Part shown: piece by piece, positions 26,235-36,002 of the stretch
Layout: each line of letters starts with the position of its first letter
Numbering within the stretch: position 1 is the first letter of the stretch
Assembly: GCF_042433085.1 (NCBI RefSeq)
Contig: NZ_JBHLWA010000004.1
Location: 62,001 to 126,000, forward strand
DNA length: 64,000 bases
Source: Gallibacterium melopsittaci
GTDB lineage: Bacteria > Pseudomonadota > Gammaproteobacteria > Enterobacterales > Pasteurellaceae
Direction: 5' to 3'
Made by a program: the position numbers and the translations under genes
Notes under the pieces: generated by a model
Database searches by the model: none
What the model was told of the DNA's origin: nothing
The model's input: the letters and a program-made list of their open reading frames with translations, nothing else

Positions 26235-28664
26235 TTAGGCTTTCTCAACTTGTACTAAATTAGAATGTTGTGGATTTCCTTTTGCCAATGGTGATGGTCT
26301 TTGTGTGGTCAACACATTGATACAACCAGCATGATCGACTCGATTACTATCTGGTGCATACCAAGCTCCTTCCCCTAAAGCCACTACTCCTGGAATAATT
26401 CTTGGCGTTACTTTGGCATTAATTTGGATTTCACCACGATCATTAAAAATACGAATTAAATCACCATTTTTAATTCCTCGTGCTTCAGCATCAATCGGAT
26501 TGATCCAAACTTCTTGTGGATTAGCCGCTTTCAATACATCAACATTGCCATAAGTTGAGTGGGTACGAGCTTTATAATGGAAACCACTCAGTTGTAATGG
26601 ATATTTTTCCATTAAAGGATCACCATAATGTTCAAAACTATCTACATGAATTGGTAATGGATGGATAACTTCATCTTTTGCTAATTTCCATGTTTTTGCA
26701 ATTTCTGCTAAACGGCTAGAATAGATTTCTATTTTTCCTGATGGTGTTTCTAATGGATGCTTTTCTGGATCTTCTCGGAAATCTTTATATGCAACATAGA
26801 ATCCTTTTGGATCCACCTTTTTATATATACCTTGTTTTCTGAACTCTTCAAAAGTTGGTAACTCTGGTAGATTTGCTCTTGATTGTTCATATAAATGACG
26901 AAGCCATTCTTCTTGAGTATGACCTTCGGTAAATTGTTGTGCTACACCCAATTTTTCGGCTAATGCACTCATCATGTCATAAATATTTTTACATTCAAAA
27001 GGTGGTTTTACTGCTTGGTCTGCAAAAATGACATAAGCCATATTAGAAACAAATGCATCTAAACAGAAATCCATTTGTTCTGAAGTTGTACAATCTGGAA
27101 GCAAAATATCACTATATTTTGCAGTTGGTGTCATATGATTATCTATAGTAACGATCATTTCGCATTTGGACTCATCCTGCAAAATATCGTGTGTACGATT
27201 AACTTGTGCATGCTGATTAATCAAACAATTACTCGCATAGTTCCAAATAAATTTTATTGGAGCAGACAATTTTTCTACACCACGAATACCATCCGTTGTT
27301 GCAGTCATTTCTGGTCCACGAACAATCGCATCAGTCCATAAAAACATTGGTATGCTTGCTTGAACTGGATTAGTAAGAGTTGGCATACGTACAAAAGGAA
27401 TGCTATATGCACTTTCTCTTGCACCAGTATTACCACCATTAATACCAACATTTCCTGTTAAGATTGCAAGCATTGCAATAGCACGCGAAATCAATTCACC
27501 ATTACTACGACGTTGTGGTCCCCAACCTTGAGAAATAAAAGCAGGTTTCGTACCAGCAATTTCTCTTGCTAATTTAATAATTCTCGCTGCTGGAATACCT
27601 GTAATTTTTGCCGCCCATTCTGGAGTTTTCGCTATGCCATCCTCTCCCTGACCTAAAATGTAGGCTTTGTAGTGTCCATTCTTTGGTGCAGATTCAGGTA
27701 AGGTTTTTTCATCATAACCAACACAATATTTATCTAAAAAGGCTTGATCAACGAGATCTTCTGTAATCATCACATAAGCCAAAGCAGAAACTAAAGCTGC
27801 ATCGGTACCTGGTCGGATAGGAATCCATTCATCTTCTCGTCCAGCAGCGGTATCACAATAACGAGGATCAATTACAATAAGTTTAGCATTTGATTTCTTT
27901 CTTGCTTGTTCAATACAGTAAGTTAAACCACCACCGCTCATTCTTGTTTCAGCTGGATTATTTCCAAATAAAACAACTAACTTACTATTTTCAATATCAG
28001 CCATACCATTACCGTATGCCCAACCACCACCATAGGTATAATCTAATCCTACGGTTATTTGTGCTGTACTGTAATCACCATAATGATTTAAATAACCACC
28101 AATACAGTTCATCAAACGTGCTATTAATGTTGATCCAGGTGGCCAAGATTTTGTAATTGTTCCGCCTAATGTCCCTGTACCATAATTAAGATAAATTGAT
28201 TCATTACCGTATTTTTCGATATTTTTTCTTAATGATTGTGCAATTTCTGTTAAAGCTTCATCCCAACTAATACGTTTAAATTTTCCTTCTCCACGTTTAC
28301 CTACACGCTTCATCGGATATTTCAAACGATCAGGATTATAAATTCGACGACGCATTGAACGACCACGTAAACAAGCTCTTACTTGATGATCAACATTATA
28401 GGTTTCTGTACCTGTATTATCTGTTTCAACATAAGTAATTTGATCATTCTTTACATGCATTCTTAATGCACAACGACTACCACAGTTAACGGTACAAGCA
28501 CTCCAAACAACTTTTTCTTCATTCGATTTAATATCTTTTGATTCTGCTGCTACTGTTTTAAAAGGAATGGTTAATTCTGCTGCAGCTAATGCAGCCGCAA
28601 CACCAGAAGAGGCTTTAATAAAACTCCGTCTGTTCACAGTTGGATTAATAATTGATTTCTCCAT
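26235..28664 (-). CDS. dmsA: Anaerobic dimethyl sulfoxide reductase catalytic subunit DmsA
   Basis: This 809-residue bis-MGD molybdoenzyme reduces DMSO and related S- or N-oxides. The Tat signal NRRSFIKASSGVAAALAAAE is at residues 11-30. A [4Fe-4S] motif CTVNCGSRCALRM is near residue 57. The probable Mo-ligand Ser is in GDYSTAQITVGLDY. The GMADIENSKLVVLFGNNPAETRMSG segment and the C-terminal molybdopterin-binding domain are typical. It is the first gene of dmsABC-dmsD-napF, with an FNR-like site about 120 bp upstream. Confidence 0.95.
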   Translation of the reverse strand: MEKSIINPTVNRRSFIKASSGVAAALAAAELTIPFKTVAAESKDIKSNEEKVVWSACTVNCGSRCALRMHVKNDQITYVETDNTGTETYNVDHQVRACLRGRSMRRRIYNPDRLKYPMKRVGKRGEGKFKRISWDEALTEIAQSLRKNIEKYGNESIYLNYGTGTLGGTITKSWPPGSTLIARLMNCIGGYLNHYGDYSTAQITVGLDYTYGGGWAYGNGMADIENSKLVVLFGNNPAETRMSGGGLTYCIEQARKKSNAKLIVIDPRYCDTAAGREDEWIPIRPGTDAALVSALAYVMITEDLVDQAFLDKYCVGYDEKTLPESAPKNGHYKAYILGQGEDGIAKTPEWAAKITGIPAARIIKLAREIAGTKPAFISQGWGPQRRSNGELISRAIAMLAILTGNVGINGGNTGARESAYSIPFVRMPTLTNPVQASIPMFLWTDAIVRGPEMTATTDGIRGVEKLSAPIKFIWNYASNCLINQHAQVNRTHDILQDESKCEMIVTIDNHMTPTAKYSDILLPDCTTSEQMDFCLDAFVSNMAYVIFADQAVKPPFECKNIYDMMSALAEKLGVAQQFTEGHTQEEWLRHLYEQSRANLPELPTFEEFRKQGIYKKVDPKGFYVAYKDFREDPEKHPLETPSGKIEIYSSRLAEIAKTWKLAKDEVIHPLPIHVDSFEHYGDPLMEKYPLQLSGFHYKARTHSTYGNVDVLKAANPQEVWINPIDAEARGIKNGDLIRIFNDRGEIQINAKVTPRIIPGVVALGEGAWYAPDSNRVDHAGCINVLTTQRPSPLAKGNPQHSNLVQVEKA

Positions 28665-28732
28665 ATGTACTCCATTTATAATTAAAATAAACTTAATAAA
28701 ATTAAGCCTATTCTCATACTTAAAACGGGGTA

Positions 28733-28738
28733 ATTATA
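28733..28738 (-). promoter_or_regulatory. Probable -10 element of the dms operon promoter
   Basis: A TATAAT hexamer on the minus strand, about 70 bp before the dmsA start, has no good -35 (TTATTA at the expected place). The centre of the FNR-like site would fall near -60, the spacing of class I FNR-activated promoters. Confidence 0.45.
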
Positions 28739-28779
28739 TAGAGTTAGACGATAGGTAATAAAAAATATGTCTTACAAAT

Positions 28780-28793
28780 ATGATATAAATCAA
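28780..28793 (-). promoter_or_regulatory. Candidate FNR-binding site upstream of dmsA
   Basis: The minus-strand TTGATTTATATCAT matches TTGAT-N4-ATCAA at 9 of 10 positions. Enterobacterial dms operons are activated by FNR under anaerobiosis, so the site is expected here. Confidence 0.65.
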
Positions 28794-28852
28794 TACGTTA
28801 TATTAATGAGAATTATTCTAAACTTGTTTATGAATTAAATTTATACAAAATG

Positions 28853-28891
28853 AATAATAAAAAACCAGTTATGCAAATACATAACTGGTTT
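28853..28891 (-). terminator. Rho-independent terminator of the atp operon
   Basis: On the minus strand, the 12-bp stem AAACCAGTTATG / CATAACTGGTTT with a six-base loop is followed by TTTTTTATTATT. It begins about 20 bp after the atpC stop codon. Confidence 0.85.
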
Positions 28892-28913
28892 ATTCATTAT
28901 TAAAAGTTAAAAA

Positions 28914-29339
28914 TTAGCGTTTATTTTTCACCGCTTTTTCAGTAAGTTCATAAGCACGTAATTTCGCAAGCTCTCTCGATAATTTAGATGCCAGAAGCTC
29001 ATAATTACCGTCTTTGTGTGCACTACGAATATTTTCTTCTGCACGGCGTTTCGCAGCAAGGATACGTTCTTTATCAAGATCCTCACCTCGAATCGCTGTA
29101 TCAGCTAAAACAATCACATTTCCAGGTTGTACTTCAAGAAATCCACCAGACACATAAATAACGTCTTCTTTGCCATTTTGCATAATTTTTACAAAACCTG
29201 GCTTAATGGATGTTAACAATGGAGTATGCCCAGCAAGAATACCTAATTCCCCTTCGCTCCCTGTTACTTGAATACTTTCAACTACACCTGAAAATATTTT
29301 TTGTTCCGCACTTACAACAGTTAAATTAAAAGTTGCCAT
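28914..29339 (-). CDS. atpC: ATP synthase F1 epsilon subunit
   Basis: This 141-residue epsilon subunit regulates catalysis and couples the rotor. The N-terminal beta-sandwich (MATFNLTVVSAEQKIFSG, SEGELGILAGHTPLLT) and the C-terminal helical hairpin (AKRRAEENIRSA) are both present. It is the last gene of the nine-gene atp operon, directly before the terminator. Confidence 0.97.
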   Translation of the reverse strand: MATFNLTVVSAEQKIFSGVVESIQVTGSEGELGILAGHTPLLTSIKPGFVKIMQNGKEDVIYVSGGFLEVQPGNVIVLADTAIRGEDLDKERILAAKRRAEENIRSAHKDGNYELLASKLSRELAKLRAYELTEKAVKNKR

Positions 29340-29377
29340 TATTTATCTCCTTAGCGAGTGATTTGCCTTAGGAGCAA

Positions 29378-30751
29378 TTACATTTTCTTCGCTTTTTCTA
29401 ATACTTCATCGATTGAACCAACCATATAGAACGCTTGTTCTGGAATATGGTCATATTCACCGCTTAAAATACCTTTAAAGCCACGAATTGTTTCTTTTAA
29501 TGGCACATATTTACCTGGCGATCCAGTAAAGACTTCAGCAACGAAGAATGGTTGTGATAAGAAACGTTCGATCTTACGAGCACGTGCTACCACTAATTTA
29601 TCTTCTTCTGAAAGTTCGTCCATACCAAGAATTGCAATAATATCTTTCAATTCTTTATAACGTTGTAAAATTGATTGCACACCACGAGCTACTTCATAGT
29701 GTTCTTGTCCAACAACTTGTGGATCTAATTGACGAGAAGTTGAATCTAATGGGTCAACCGCAGGATAAATCCCTAATGATGCAATTTGACGGCTTAATAC
29801 GACTGTCGCATCCAAGTGAGCAAAGGTTGTTGCTGGAGATGGGTCAGTTAAGTCATCCGCAGGCACATATACTGCTTGGATAGAAGTGATAGAACCAGTC
29901 TTAGTTGAGGTAATACGTTCTTGAAGTACACCCATTTCTTCTGCTAGGGTTGGTTGATAACCTACCGCAGATGGCATACGACCAAGTAACGCAGATACTT
30001 CCGTACCCGCAAGGGTATAACGATAAATATTATCAACGAAGAAAAGGACATCACGACCTTCATCACGGAATTTTTCCGCCATAGTCAAACCAGTCAATGC
30101 AACACGTAAACGGTTACCTGGTGGCTCATTCATTTGACCATAAACTAATGATACTTTATCTAATACGTTAGATTCTTGCATTTCATGGTAGAAGTCATTC
30201 CCTTCACGAGTACGTTCACCTACCCCTGCAAATACAGAATAACCAGAGTGCTCAATTGCGATATTACGGATAAGTTCCATCATATTAACGGTTTTACCTA
30301 CACCCGCACCACCGAATAGACCAACTTTACCCCCTTTCGCAAATGGGCAAACTAAGTCGATAACTTTGATACCTGTTTCTAATAATTCTGTACTATTTGA
30401 TTGTTCTTCATAACTTGGTGCTGCACGGTGAATAGACCAACGCTCTTTTTCACCAATTGGACCTCTTTCATCAATAGGTTCACCAAGTACATTCATAATA
30501 CGTCCTAAAGTTTCTGTTCCGACTGGTACAGAAATTGGATTACCTGTTGTTGTTACAGTTAATCCACGTTTTAATCCGTCTGAAGATCCCATTGCAATAC
30601 AACGTACAACACCACCACCTAATTGTTGTTGTACTTCAAGTACAAGCCCAGTTTCAACGTTTAAGGCTTCATATACTTTTGGCACTGCATCTTGTGGAAA
30701 CTCAACGTCAATGACGGCACCGATGATTTGTACAATTTTTCCAGTTGCCAT
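29378..30751 (-). CDS. atpD: ATP synthase F1 beta subunit
   Basis: This 457-residue catalytic subunit has the Walker A motif GGAGVGKTVNMMEL, the catalytic Glu in GERTREGNDFY, and the signature PAVDPLDSTSR. Start choice: AGAGGA lies six bases before the ATG at 30751, whereas an in-frame ATG at 30757 abuts the site and is unlikely to be used. Length agrees with other gammaproteobacterial AtpD (about 457-460). Confidence 0.97.
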   Translation of the reverse strand: MATGKIVQIIGAVIDVEFPQDAVPKVYEALNVETGLVLEVQQQLGGGVVRCIAMGSSDGLKRGLTVTTTGNPISVPVGTETLGRIMNVLGEPIDERGPIGEKERWSIHRAAPSYEEQSNSTELLETGIKVIDLVCPFAKGGKVGLFGGAGVGKTVNMMELIRNIAIEHSGYSVFAGVGERTREGNDFYHEMQESNVLDKVSLVYGQMNEPPGNRLRVALTGLTMAEKFRDEGRDVLFFVDNIYRYTLAGTEVSALLGRMPSAVGYQPTLAEEMGVLQERITSTKTGSITSIQAVYVPADDLTDPSPATTFAHLDATVVLSRQIASLGIYPAVDPLDSTSRQLDPQVVGQEHYEVARGVQSILQRYKELKDIIAILGMDELSEEDKLVVARARKIERFLSQPFFVAEVFTGSPGKYVPLKETIRGFKGILSGEYDHIPEQAFYMVGSIDEVLEKAKKM

Positions 30752-30771
30752 TACCATTCCTCTAATCTACT

Positions 30772-31638
30772 TTAAATTGCAGCCGCACCAGCGACAATTT
30801 CATTTAATTCATTTGTGATGCTTGCTTGACGAGCTTTGTTATAGATAAGTTGTAACTCTTTAATTAAGTTACCAGCATTATCTGTAGCAGCTTTCATTGC
30901 CACCATTCTCGCCGCTTGCTCAGATGCTAAGTTTTCTACTGCTGCTTGATAAACTTGAGATTCAATATAACGAATCAATAAACTATCAAGTAATACTTTT
31001 GGCTCTGGTTCATAGATATAATCCCAAATACCACTTTGTAAACGATCGTTTTCCAATGATGGTAATGGAAGTAATCTTTCTAAGGTTGGTTTTTGTGACA
31101 TCGTATTAATGAATTTATTAAATACGAGATAAACCTCATCAACCTCACCTTTTCGATAAGCCTCTACCATAGTATTTACAGTACCGATAAGTTCTTCTAC
31201 TGATGGGGTATCGCCAATCCCTGATGTTTGAGAAACAACTTTTGCAACCCCCATTGATTGGAAGAAATTAACACCTTTAGCACCGATCAAACTTAGCTGA
31301 ACACCGACACCCTTATCACTAAACGTTTTCATTTCATTCATAACGCGTTTAAATAAGTTGATATTTAAACCGCCACATAATCCACGATCCGTTGAAACAA
31401 TAATGTAACCAACATTCTTTACTTCTCTTTCGACTAAGAAAGGGTGTTTATATCCAATGCTACCTTTTGATACATGGCTAATTACGTAACGTATTGTGTC
31501 AGAATACGGACGTGAAGAAGACATGCGTTCTTGCGTTTTACGCATTTTGGAGGCAGCAACCATTTCCATCGCCTTAGTAATTTTTTGTGTACTTTGTACA
31601 CTGGCGATTTTGGTTCTTATCTCTTTCGCACCTGCCAT
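30772..31638 (-). CDS. atpG: ATP synthase F1 gamma subunit
   Basis: This 288-residue central rotor stalk begins MAGAKEIRTKIASVQSTQKITKAMEMVAASKMRK and carries the C-terminal signature ITNELNEIVAGAAAI. The central DRGLCGGLN segment is conserved. It lies between atpA and atpD in standard order. Confidence 0.97.
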   Translation of the reverse strand: MAGAKEIRTKIASVQSTQKITKAMEMVAASKMRKTQERMSSSRPYSDTIRYVISHVSKGSIGYKHPFLVEREVKNVGYIIVSTDRGLCGGLNINLFKRVMNEMKTFSDKGVGVQLSLIGAKGVNFFQSMGVAKVVSQTSGIGDTPSVEELIGTVNTMVEAYRKGEVDEVYLVFNKFINTMSQKPTLERLLPLPSLENDRLQSGIWDYIYEPEPKVLLDSLLIRYIESQVYQAAVENLASEQAARMVAMKAATDNAGNLIKELQLIYNKARQASITNELNEIVAGAAAI

Positions 31639-31665
31639 TTCATCTCTCCGTTACGTCTTTGGTAA

Positions 31666-33207
31666 TTACCATGCACCGTTTTGTTTAAATGAGTCTAAAA
31701 TTGCCTTTAAGGTATCTTTTACAGCATCATCATAGTTACCAGTTTTTGTTAACTCTTGCATGAATTCACTGTAATTATTTTCTGCATATTCCAATAATGC
31801 AGCTTCAAAAGAACCGATACGGTTTAGCTCTACATCATCTAAATAGCCGAACTCAACTGCAAATAACACTAAAGACTGTTGAGCAACGGTCATCGGTGAA
31901 TATTGTTTTTGTTTCAATAATTCAGTTACTTTTTGACCATGAGAAAGCTGTTTACGAGTTGCATCATCTAAGTCTGAGGCAAATTGTGCAAACGCAGCTA
32001 ATTCACGATATTGAGCAAGGGCAGTACGAATACCACCTGACAATTTTTTCATTGCTTTAGTTTGTGCTGCACCACCTACCCGTGAAACAGAAATACCAGG
32101 GTTAACCGCAGGACGAATACCTGAGTTAAAGAGGTTTGTTTCAAGGAAGATCTGACCATCTGTAATTGAAATTACGTTAGTTGGTACGAATGCTGAAACG
32201 TCACCTGCTTGGGTTTCAATAATTGGTAATGCAGTTAATGAACCTGTTTTACCTTTTACTTCACCTTTGGTGAAACGTTCAACGAAATCCGCGTTTACAC
32301 GTGCAGCACGTTCTAGTAAACGTGAATGTAAATAGAATACATCCCCTGGGAATGCTTCACGTCCAGGTGGACGACGTAATAATAATGAAATTTGACGGTA
32401 AGCTACTGCTTGTTTTGATAAATCATCATAAACAATTAATGCATCTTCACCACGATTACGGAAATATTCTCCCATTGCACAACCAGCATATGGCGCAAGA
32501 TATTGTAATGCGGCTGATTCTGCTGCTGAAGCTACAACAACAATAGTATTCGCCAATGCACCGTGTTCTTCTAATTTACGCACTACGTTAGCAATAGTTG
32601 ACGCTTTTTGTCCAATTGCAACATAGACACATTTAATTCCTGAATCACGTTGATTAATGATTGCATCAATAGCAAGTGCAGTTTTACCAGTTTGACGGTC
32701 ACCGATAATTAACTCACGTTGACCACGACCAATTGGGATCATTGAGTCAACAGCTTTATATCCAGTTTGTACTGGTTGATCAACCGATTTACGATCGATT
32801 ACACCTGGAGCAATTACTTCTACTGGTGAGAAACCATCATGTTCAATTTCACCTTTACCATCAATTGGTTGACCTAAAGTATTTACCACACGACCTAATA
32901 AACCACGACCAACTGGAACTTCTAAAATACGACCTGTACATTGAACTTCCATCCCTTCTGCTAAATCAGCATAAGGTCCCATTACTACCGCACCAACAGA
33001 ATCTCTTTCTAAGTTTAATGCGATTGCATAACGGTTATCTGGTAATGCAATCATTTCACCTTGCATTACTTCAGTTAAACCATGAATACGGATAATTCCA
33101 TCATTCACGGAAACGATTGTGCCAGTATTGCGTGCTTCGCTAACGACTTCAAACTGGGCAATACGTTTTTTAATCAGTTCACTAATTTCTGTAGAATTTA
33201 GTTGCAT
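31666..33207 (-). CDS. atpA: ATP synthase F1 alpha subunit
   Basis: This 513-residue non-catalytic nucleotide-binding subunit has the P-loop GDRQTGKTALAID, the signature PAVNPGISVSRVGGAAQ, and the N-terminal MQLNSTEISELIKKRIAQFE. Its size is typical. It is followed by atpG after 27 bp. Confidence 0.98.
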   Translation of the reverse strand: MQLNSTEISELIKKRIAQFEVVSEARNTGTIVSVNDGIIRIHGLTEVMQGEMIALPDNRYAIALNLERDSVGAVVMGPYADLAEGMEVQCTGRILEVPVGRGLLGRVVNTLGQPIDGKGEIEHDGFSPVEVIAPGVIDRKSVDQPVQTGYKAVDSMIPIGRGQRELIIGDRQTGKTALAIDAIINQRDSGIKCVYVAIGQKASTIANVVRKLEEHGALANTIVVVASAAESAALQYLAPYAGCAMGEYFRNRGEDALIVYDDLSKQAVAYRQISLLLRRPPGREAFPGDVFYLHSRLLERAARVNADFVERFTKGEVKGKTGSLTALPIIETQAGDVSAFVPTNVISITDGQIFLETNLFNSGIRPAVNPGISVSRVGGAAQTKAMKKLSGGIRTALAQYRELAAFAQFASDLDDATRKQLSHGQKVTELLKQKQYSPMTVAQQSLVLFAVEFGYLDDVELNRIGSFEAALLEYAENNYSEFMQELTKTGNYDDAVKDTLKAILDSFKQNGAW

Positions 33208-33219
33208 CTTTTTTTCCTC

Positions 33220-33753
33220 TTACAATTGCAACTCATTAGCTAAACGAGCAATTTGACCACGACTACTTCCATCAATGACAAACTCATCGGTACGAATAAC
33301 TGCACCTGCAATTAATGTACTGTCCACATTGCAATTTAATTTAACTTTACGAGCAAGCCTTTTTTCCATTGCTGCAATAATGTCTTGTTGTTGCTTATCG
33401 CTTAATGGAAAAGCGGAGGTAACATTAACTTCTGTAGTTGATTGATAATCATCCACATACTCTTTAAATTGTGCAAAAACGGCTGGTAATACACTTAAAC
33501 GCTTATTTTCAGCCATAATACGGATAAAATTCTCACCGTATTGATTTAACTGATCACCACAAATTTTAATGATCACATCGGCAATTTTTGTTGCTGATAA
33601 ATCGCTGACTAATAAATTTTGCATTCTGTCATCAGTCACTACAGCTGCAGCAAAACCTAACATAGTTTGCCACTGCGCTAATTGATCATGTTCAATTGCA
33701 AAATCAAAAGCCGCTTTCGCATAAGGACGAGCTACTGTAGTAAATTCTGACAT
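33220..33753 (-). CDS. atpH: ATP synthase F1 delta subunit
   Basis: This 177-residue peripheral-stalk subunit begins MSEFTTVARPYAKAAFDFA and has the C-terminal LIAGAVIRTDEFVIDGSSRGQIARL signature (cited as a region rather than a site). It lies 12 bp from both atpF and atpA, as usual for this operon. Confidence 0.96.
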   Translation of the reverse strand: MSEFTTVARPYAKAAFDFAIEHDQLAQWQTMLGFAAAVVTDDRMQNLLVSDLSATKIADVIIKICGDQLNQYGENFIRIMAENKRLSVLPAVFAQFKEYVDDYQSTTEVNVTSAFPLSDKQQQDIIAAMEKRLARKVKLNCNVDSTLIAGAVIRTDEFVIDGSSRGQIARLANELQL

Positions 33754-33765
33754 AGCTTACCTTCC

Positions 33766-34236
33766 TTATAACTCAGCTACTAATTTATCAATGATGTCAT
33801 TATTAGCTGCTTCATCAATATTGCGAGCAACAATTTTTTCTGCACCAGCAACCGCTAATGAAGCTACTTTCACACGTAATTCTTCTTGAACACGTTTACG
33901 TTCTGCCTCAATTTGAGCATAACCTTGTTCAACAATTTTTGCTTTTAGCGCTTCGGCTTCAGTTTGAACTTCCGCTAAAATTTCATTACGGCGACGATTT
34001 GCAGCATCGATAATTGATTGAGCTTGCGTTTTTGCTGCATTGACTTCTTTTTCGATCAATGCTTTTGTATCCGCTTGTTCTTTTTTCGCTACTTCAGCAG
34101 CTGCTAACGCATTAGCAATTTGCGTTTGACGCTCTTCGATAGCTTTAATAATTGGTGGCCAAACATATTTCACGCAAAACCATACAAAGATGATAAAAGC
34201 TATTGTTTGTCCAATTAATGTTGCGTTGATATTCAC
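33766..34236 (-). CDS. atpF: ATP synthase Fo b subunit
   Basis: This 156-residue peripheral-stalk subunit has one N-terminal membrane helix (LIGQTIAFIIFVWFCVKYVW) followed by a long charged coiled coil rich in Ala, Glu and Lys. It dimerises and ties F1 to subunit a. The length of 156 equals E. coli AtpF. Confidence 0.96.
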   Translation of the reverse strand: MNINATLIGQTIAFIIFVWFCVKYVWPPIIKAIEERQTQIANALAAAEVAKKEQADTKALIEKEVNAAKTQAQSIIDAANRRRNEILAEVQTEAEALKAKIVEQGYAQIEAERKRVQEELRVKVASLAVAGAEKIVARNIDEAANNDIIDKLVAEL

Positions 34237-34294
34237 AACGGACCTCCTATTGAAGTTGGTTGATTTACTCTACAACAGAGTAACCCGTTATGTA

Positions 34295-34549
34295 TTAACC
34301 TAACAATGAAACGAATGGGTTTGCGAACGCAAAGTATAAACCGATACCTACTGCAATCATCGCAATCGCATCAAGTAAACCAGCAACAATAAACATTTTG
34401 GTCAATAAAGAGTTTGCTAACTCTGGTTGACGAGCTGCTGATTCTAAGTATTTACCCCCTAAGATACCGAAGCCAATAGCGGTACCTAAAGCAGCAAAAG
34501 CGAACATGATAGATGCAGCGATAATTGTTGCACTAATTACAGTTTCCAT
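34295..34549 (-). CDS. atpE: ATP synthase Fo c subunit
   Basis: This 84-residue two-helix hairpin forms the proton-carrying ring. The polar loop is ARQPEL, and the ion-binding carboxylate is Asp60 in GLLDAIAMIAVG, pointing to proton coupling. I chose the ATG at 34549, which follows TGGAG and gives METVISATII. A longer frame start at 34582 lacks a site and would add atypical residues. Confidence 0.96.
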   Translation of the reverse strand: METVISATIIAASIMFAFAALGTAIGFGILGGKYLESAARQPELANSLLTKMFIVAGLLDAIAMIAVGIGLYFAFANPFVSLLG

Positions 34550-34605
34550 ATTTTTCTCCAGTTTGGTTAAAGATAACAGCAAAAATGCTGAGGTTAAAAA
34601 AACAA

Positions 34606-35415
34606 TTAATGTTCAGATTTATTGTAAGCGATACTTAAATAAACCACAGTTAACATCATGAATATGAATGCTTGTAATGTAACCACTAAAATGTGGAAAA
34701 TTGCCCAGATAATTTGTAATGGAATACCCATTGTGGCAACAAACATATTCGCTGAATACATTACAGCAATCAAAATAAAGATTAATTCACCAGCATACAT
34801 ATTTCCGAAAAGACGTAGTGATAAAGACACTGGTTTAGAAAGTAATGTTACTGATTCGAGAATAAGGTTTACAGGAATTAAAGCCCAGTGATTAAATGGA
34901 TGCATTGTGTATTCTTTAACAAATCCACCTACACCTTTAGATTTGATGGTATAGAAAATAATAAGAACAAATACACCTAATGCCATTGCAAAAGTCATAT
35001 TCATATCAGTTGTTGGTACAGCTCTTAAATGAATATGATCATCACCAGATAGAATTGCAGCCAATTTAGGCAAATAGTCGACAGGCACTAAGTCAATCGT
35101 GTTCATTAAGAATACCCAAACAAAAATACTTAATGCTAATGGCGCAACCACATTGCGACTACCATGAAAGTTTTCGGTCACAATGCCATTAATCCATTCA
35201 ACAAGAATTTCAACAGCAGCTTGTAATTTGGTTGGTTTGCCTGTGGTTACTTTTTGTGCCACACGATAGAACACATATAAAAATACCACACCACAAATAA
35301 CAGAAAATAAAAGAGTATCGAAATGGAATGACCAAAAACCTTCACCTGCTTGTAAATTTCCAAGGTGGTGGTTTATATATTCCATAGAAGTAAGAGTTGA
35401 ACCTTCTGCAGACAT
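34606..35415 (-). CDS. atpB: ATP synthase Fo a subunit
   Basis: This 269-residue membrane subunit forms the proton half-channels. The essential Arg is in the SLSLRLFGNMYAGELIF segment (about residue 210). Other hydrophobic helices and the C-terminal FMMLTVVYLSIAY are typical. It follows atpI and precedes atpE. Confidence 0.97.
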   Translation of the reverse strand: MSAEGSTLTSMEYINHHLGNLQAGEGFWSFHFDTLLFSVICGVVFLYVFYRVAQKVTTGKPTKLQAAVEILVEWINGIVTENFHGSRNVVAPLALSIFVWVFLMNTIDLVPVDYLPKLAAILSGDDHIHLRAVPTTDMNMTFAMALGVFVLIIFYTIKSKGVGGFVKEYTMHPFNHWALIPVNLILESVTLLSKPVSLSLRLFGNMYAGELIFILIAVMYSANMFVATMGIPLQIIWAIFHILVVTLQAFIFMMLTVVYLSIAYNKSEH

Positions 35416-35459
35416 ATTTATTCCTACTGATTTGGTTAAGATGCTAGTTATTTACATTG

Positions 35460-35840
35460 CTACTGTTTTCGCAAACTAAATAGCAATAGGTTATTCAATA
35501 TGATTACACTAAAATAACCACCGAATAAGCCTAAAGGTGAGATTGTTTGATCTATAACAAACAACATCACAAAAAACAAAATTGTTATACAAAGTTTAAA
35601 AATTTCTGCTTGATATAACACTTTCACTTTATTTGCTTGAGGCACGTTCAATCCTCTAAAAAGCAAAAATCCAACAAACAATATTTGTGGAATAAAGCCA
35701 ATTAGAGCACCAATAAGAAAAGCCCAAGCATAAATAGGTTGAAATGGATACAATCCAACAAAAATAATGGCAATTAAAACTGCCATTATTATGAATATCT
35801 TTTTATATAGCGTTTTAGTATGACTAAACCAGATTGACAT
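35460..35840 (-). CDS. atpI: ATP synthase accessory protein AtpI
   Basis: This 126-residue protein has four hydrophobic helices and is the first gene of the atp operon. AtpI is poorly conserved and is thought to assist c-ring assembly or magnesium uptake. The identification rests on position, size, and a short VGFLLFRGLN...ANKVKVLYQAEIFK region resembling AtpI. It is preceded by a good sigma70 promoter at 35894-35921. Confidence 0.85.
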   Translation of the reverse strand: MSIWFSHTKTLYKKIFIIMAVLIAIIFVGLYPFQPIYAWAFLIGALIGFIPQILFVGFLLFRGLNVPQANKVKVLYQAEIFKLCITILFFVMLFVIDQTISPLGLFGGYFSVIILNNLLLFSLRKQ

Positions 35841-35893
35841 ATTTTAGATACTTACTACTAAATACAAGGGTTGCAGCCCTTCAAACCCTCTCA

Positions 35894-35921
35894 ATTATAC
35901 GGTGAGTTCTATTTTATGCAA
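35894..35921 (-). promoter_or_regulatory. Sigma70-type promoter of the atp operon
   Basis: On the minus strand, TTGCAT (35916-35921) is separated by 16 bases from a perfect TATAAT (35894-35899). It lies about 55 bp before atpI, in the 162-bp gap after rsmG. Confidence 0.65.
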
Positions 35922-36002
35922 TCAATTTCATACTATAAAAGTGTTACAAAGTTAACATTTTTAAGAAAAATTTTAACTTTTTCCCTTTTATGTACTTTTT
36001 TG

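Noticed and set aside
28665..28900. tRNA or small RNA gene in the dmsA-atpC gap
   Set aside because: The only strong fold is the atp terminator; the rest is AT-rich promoter sequence.
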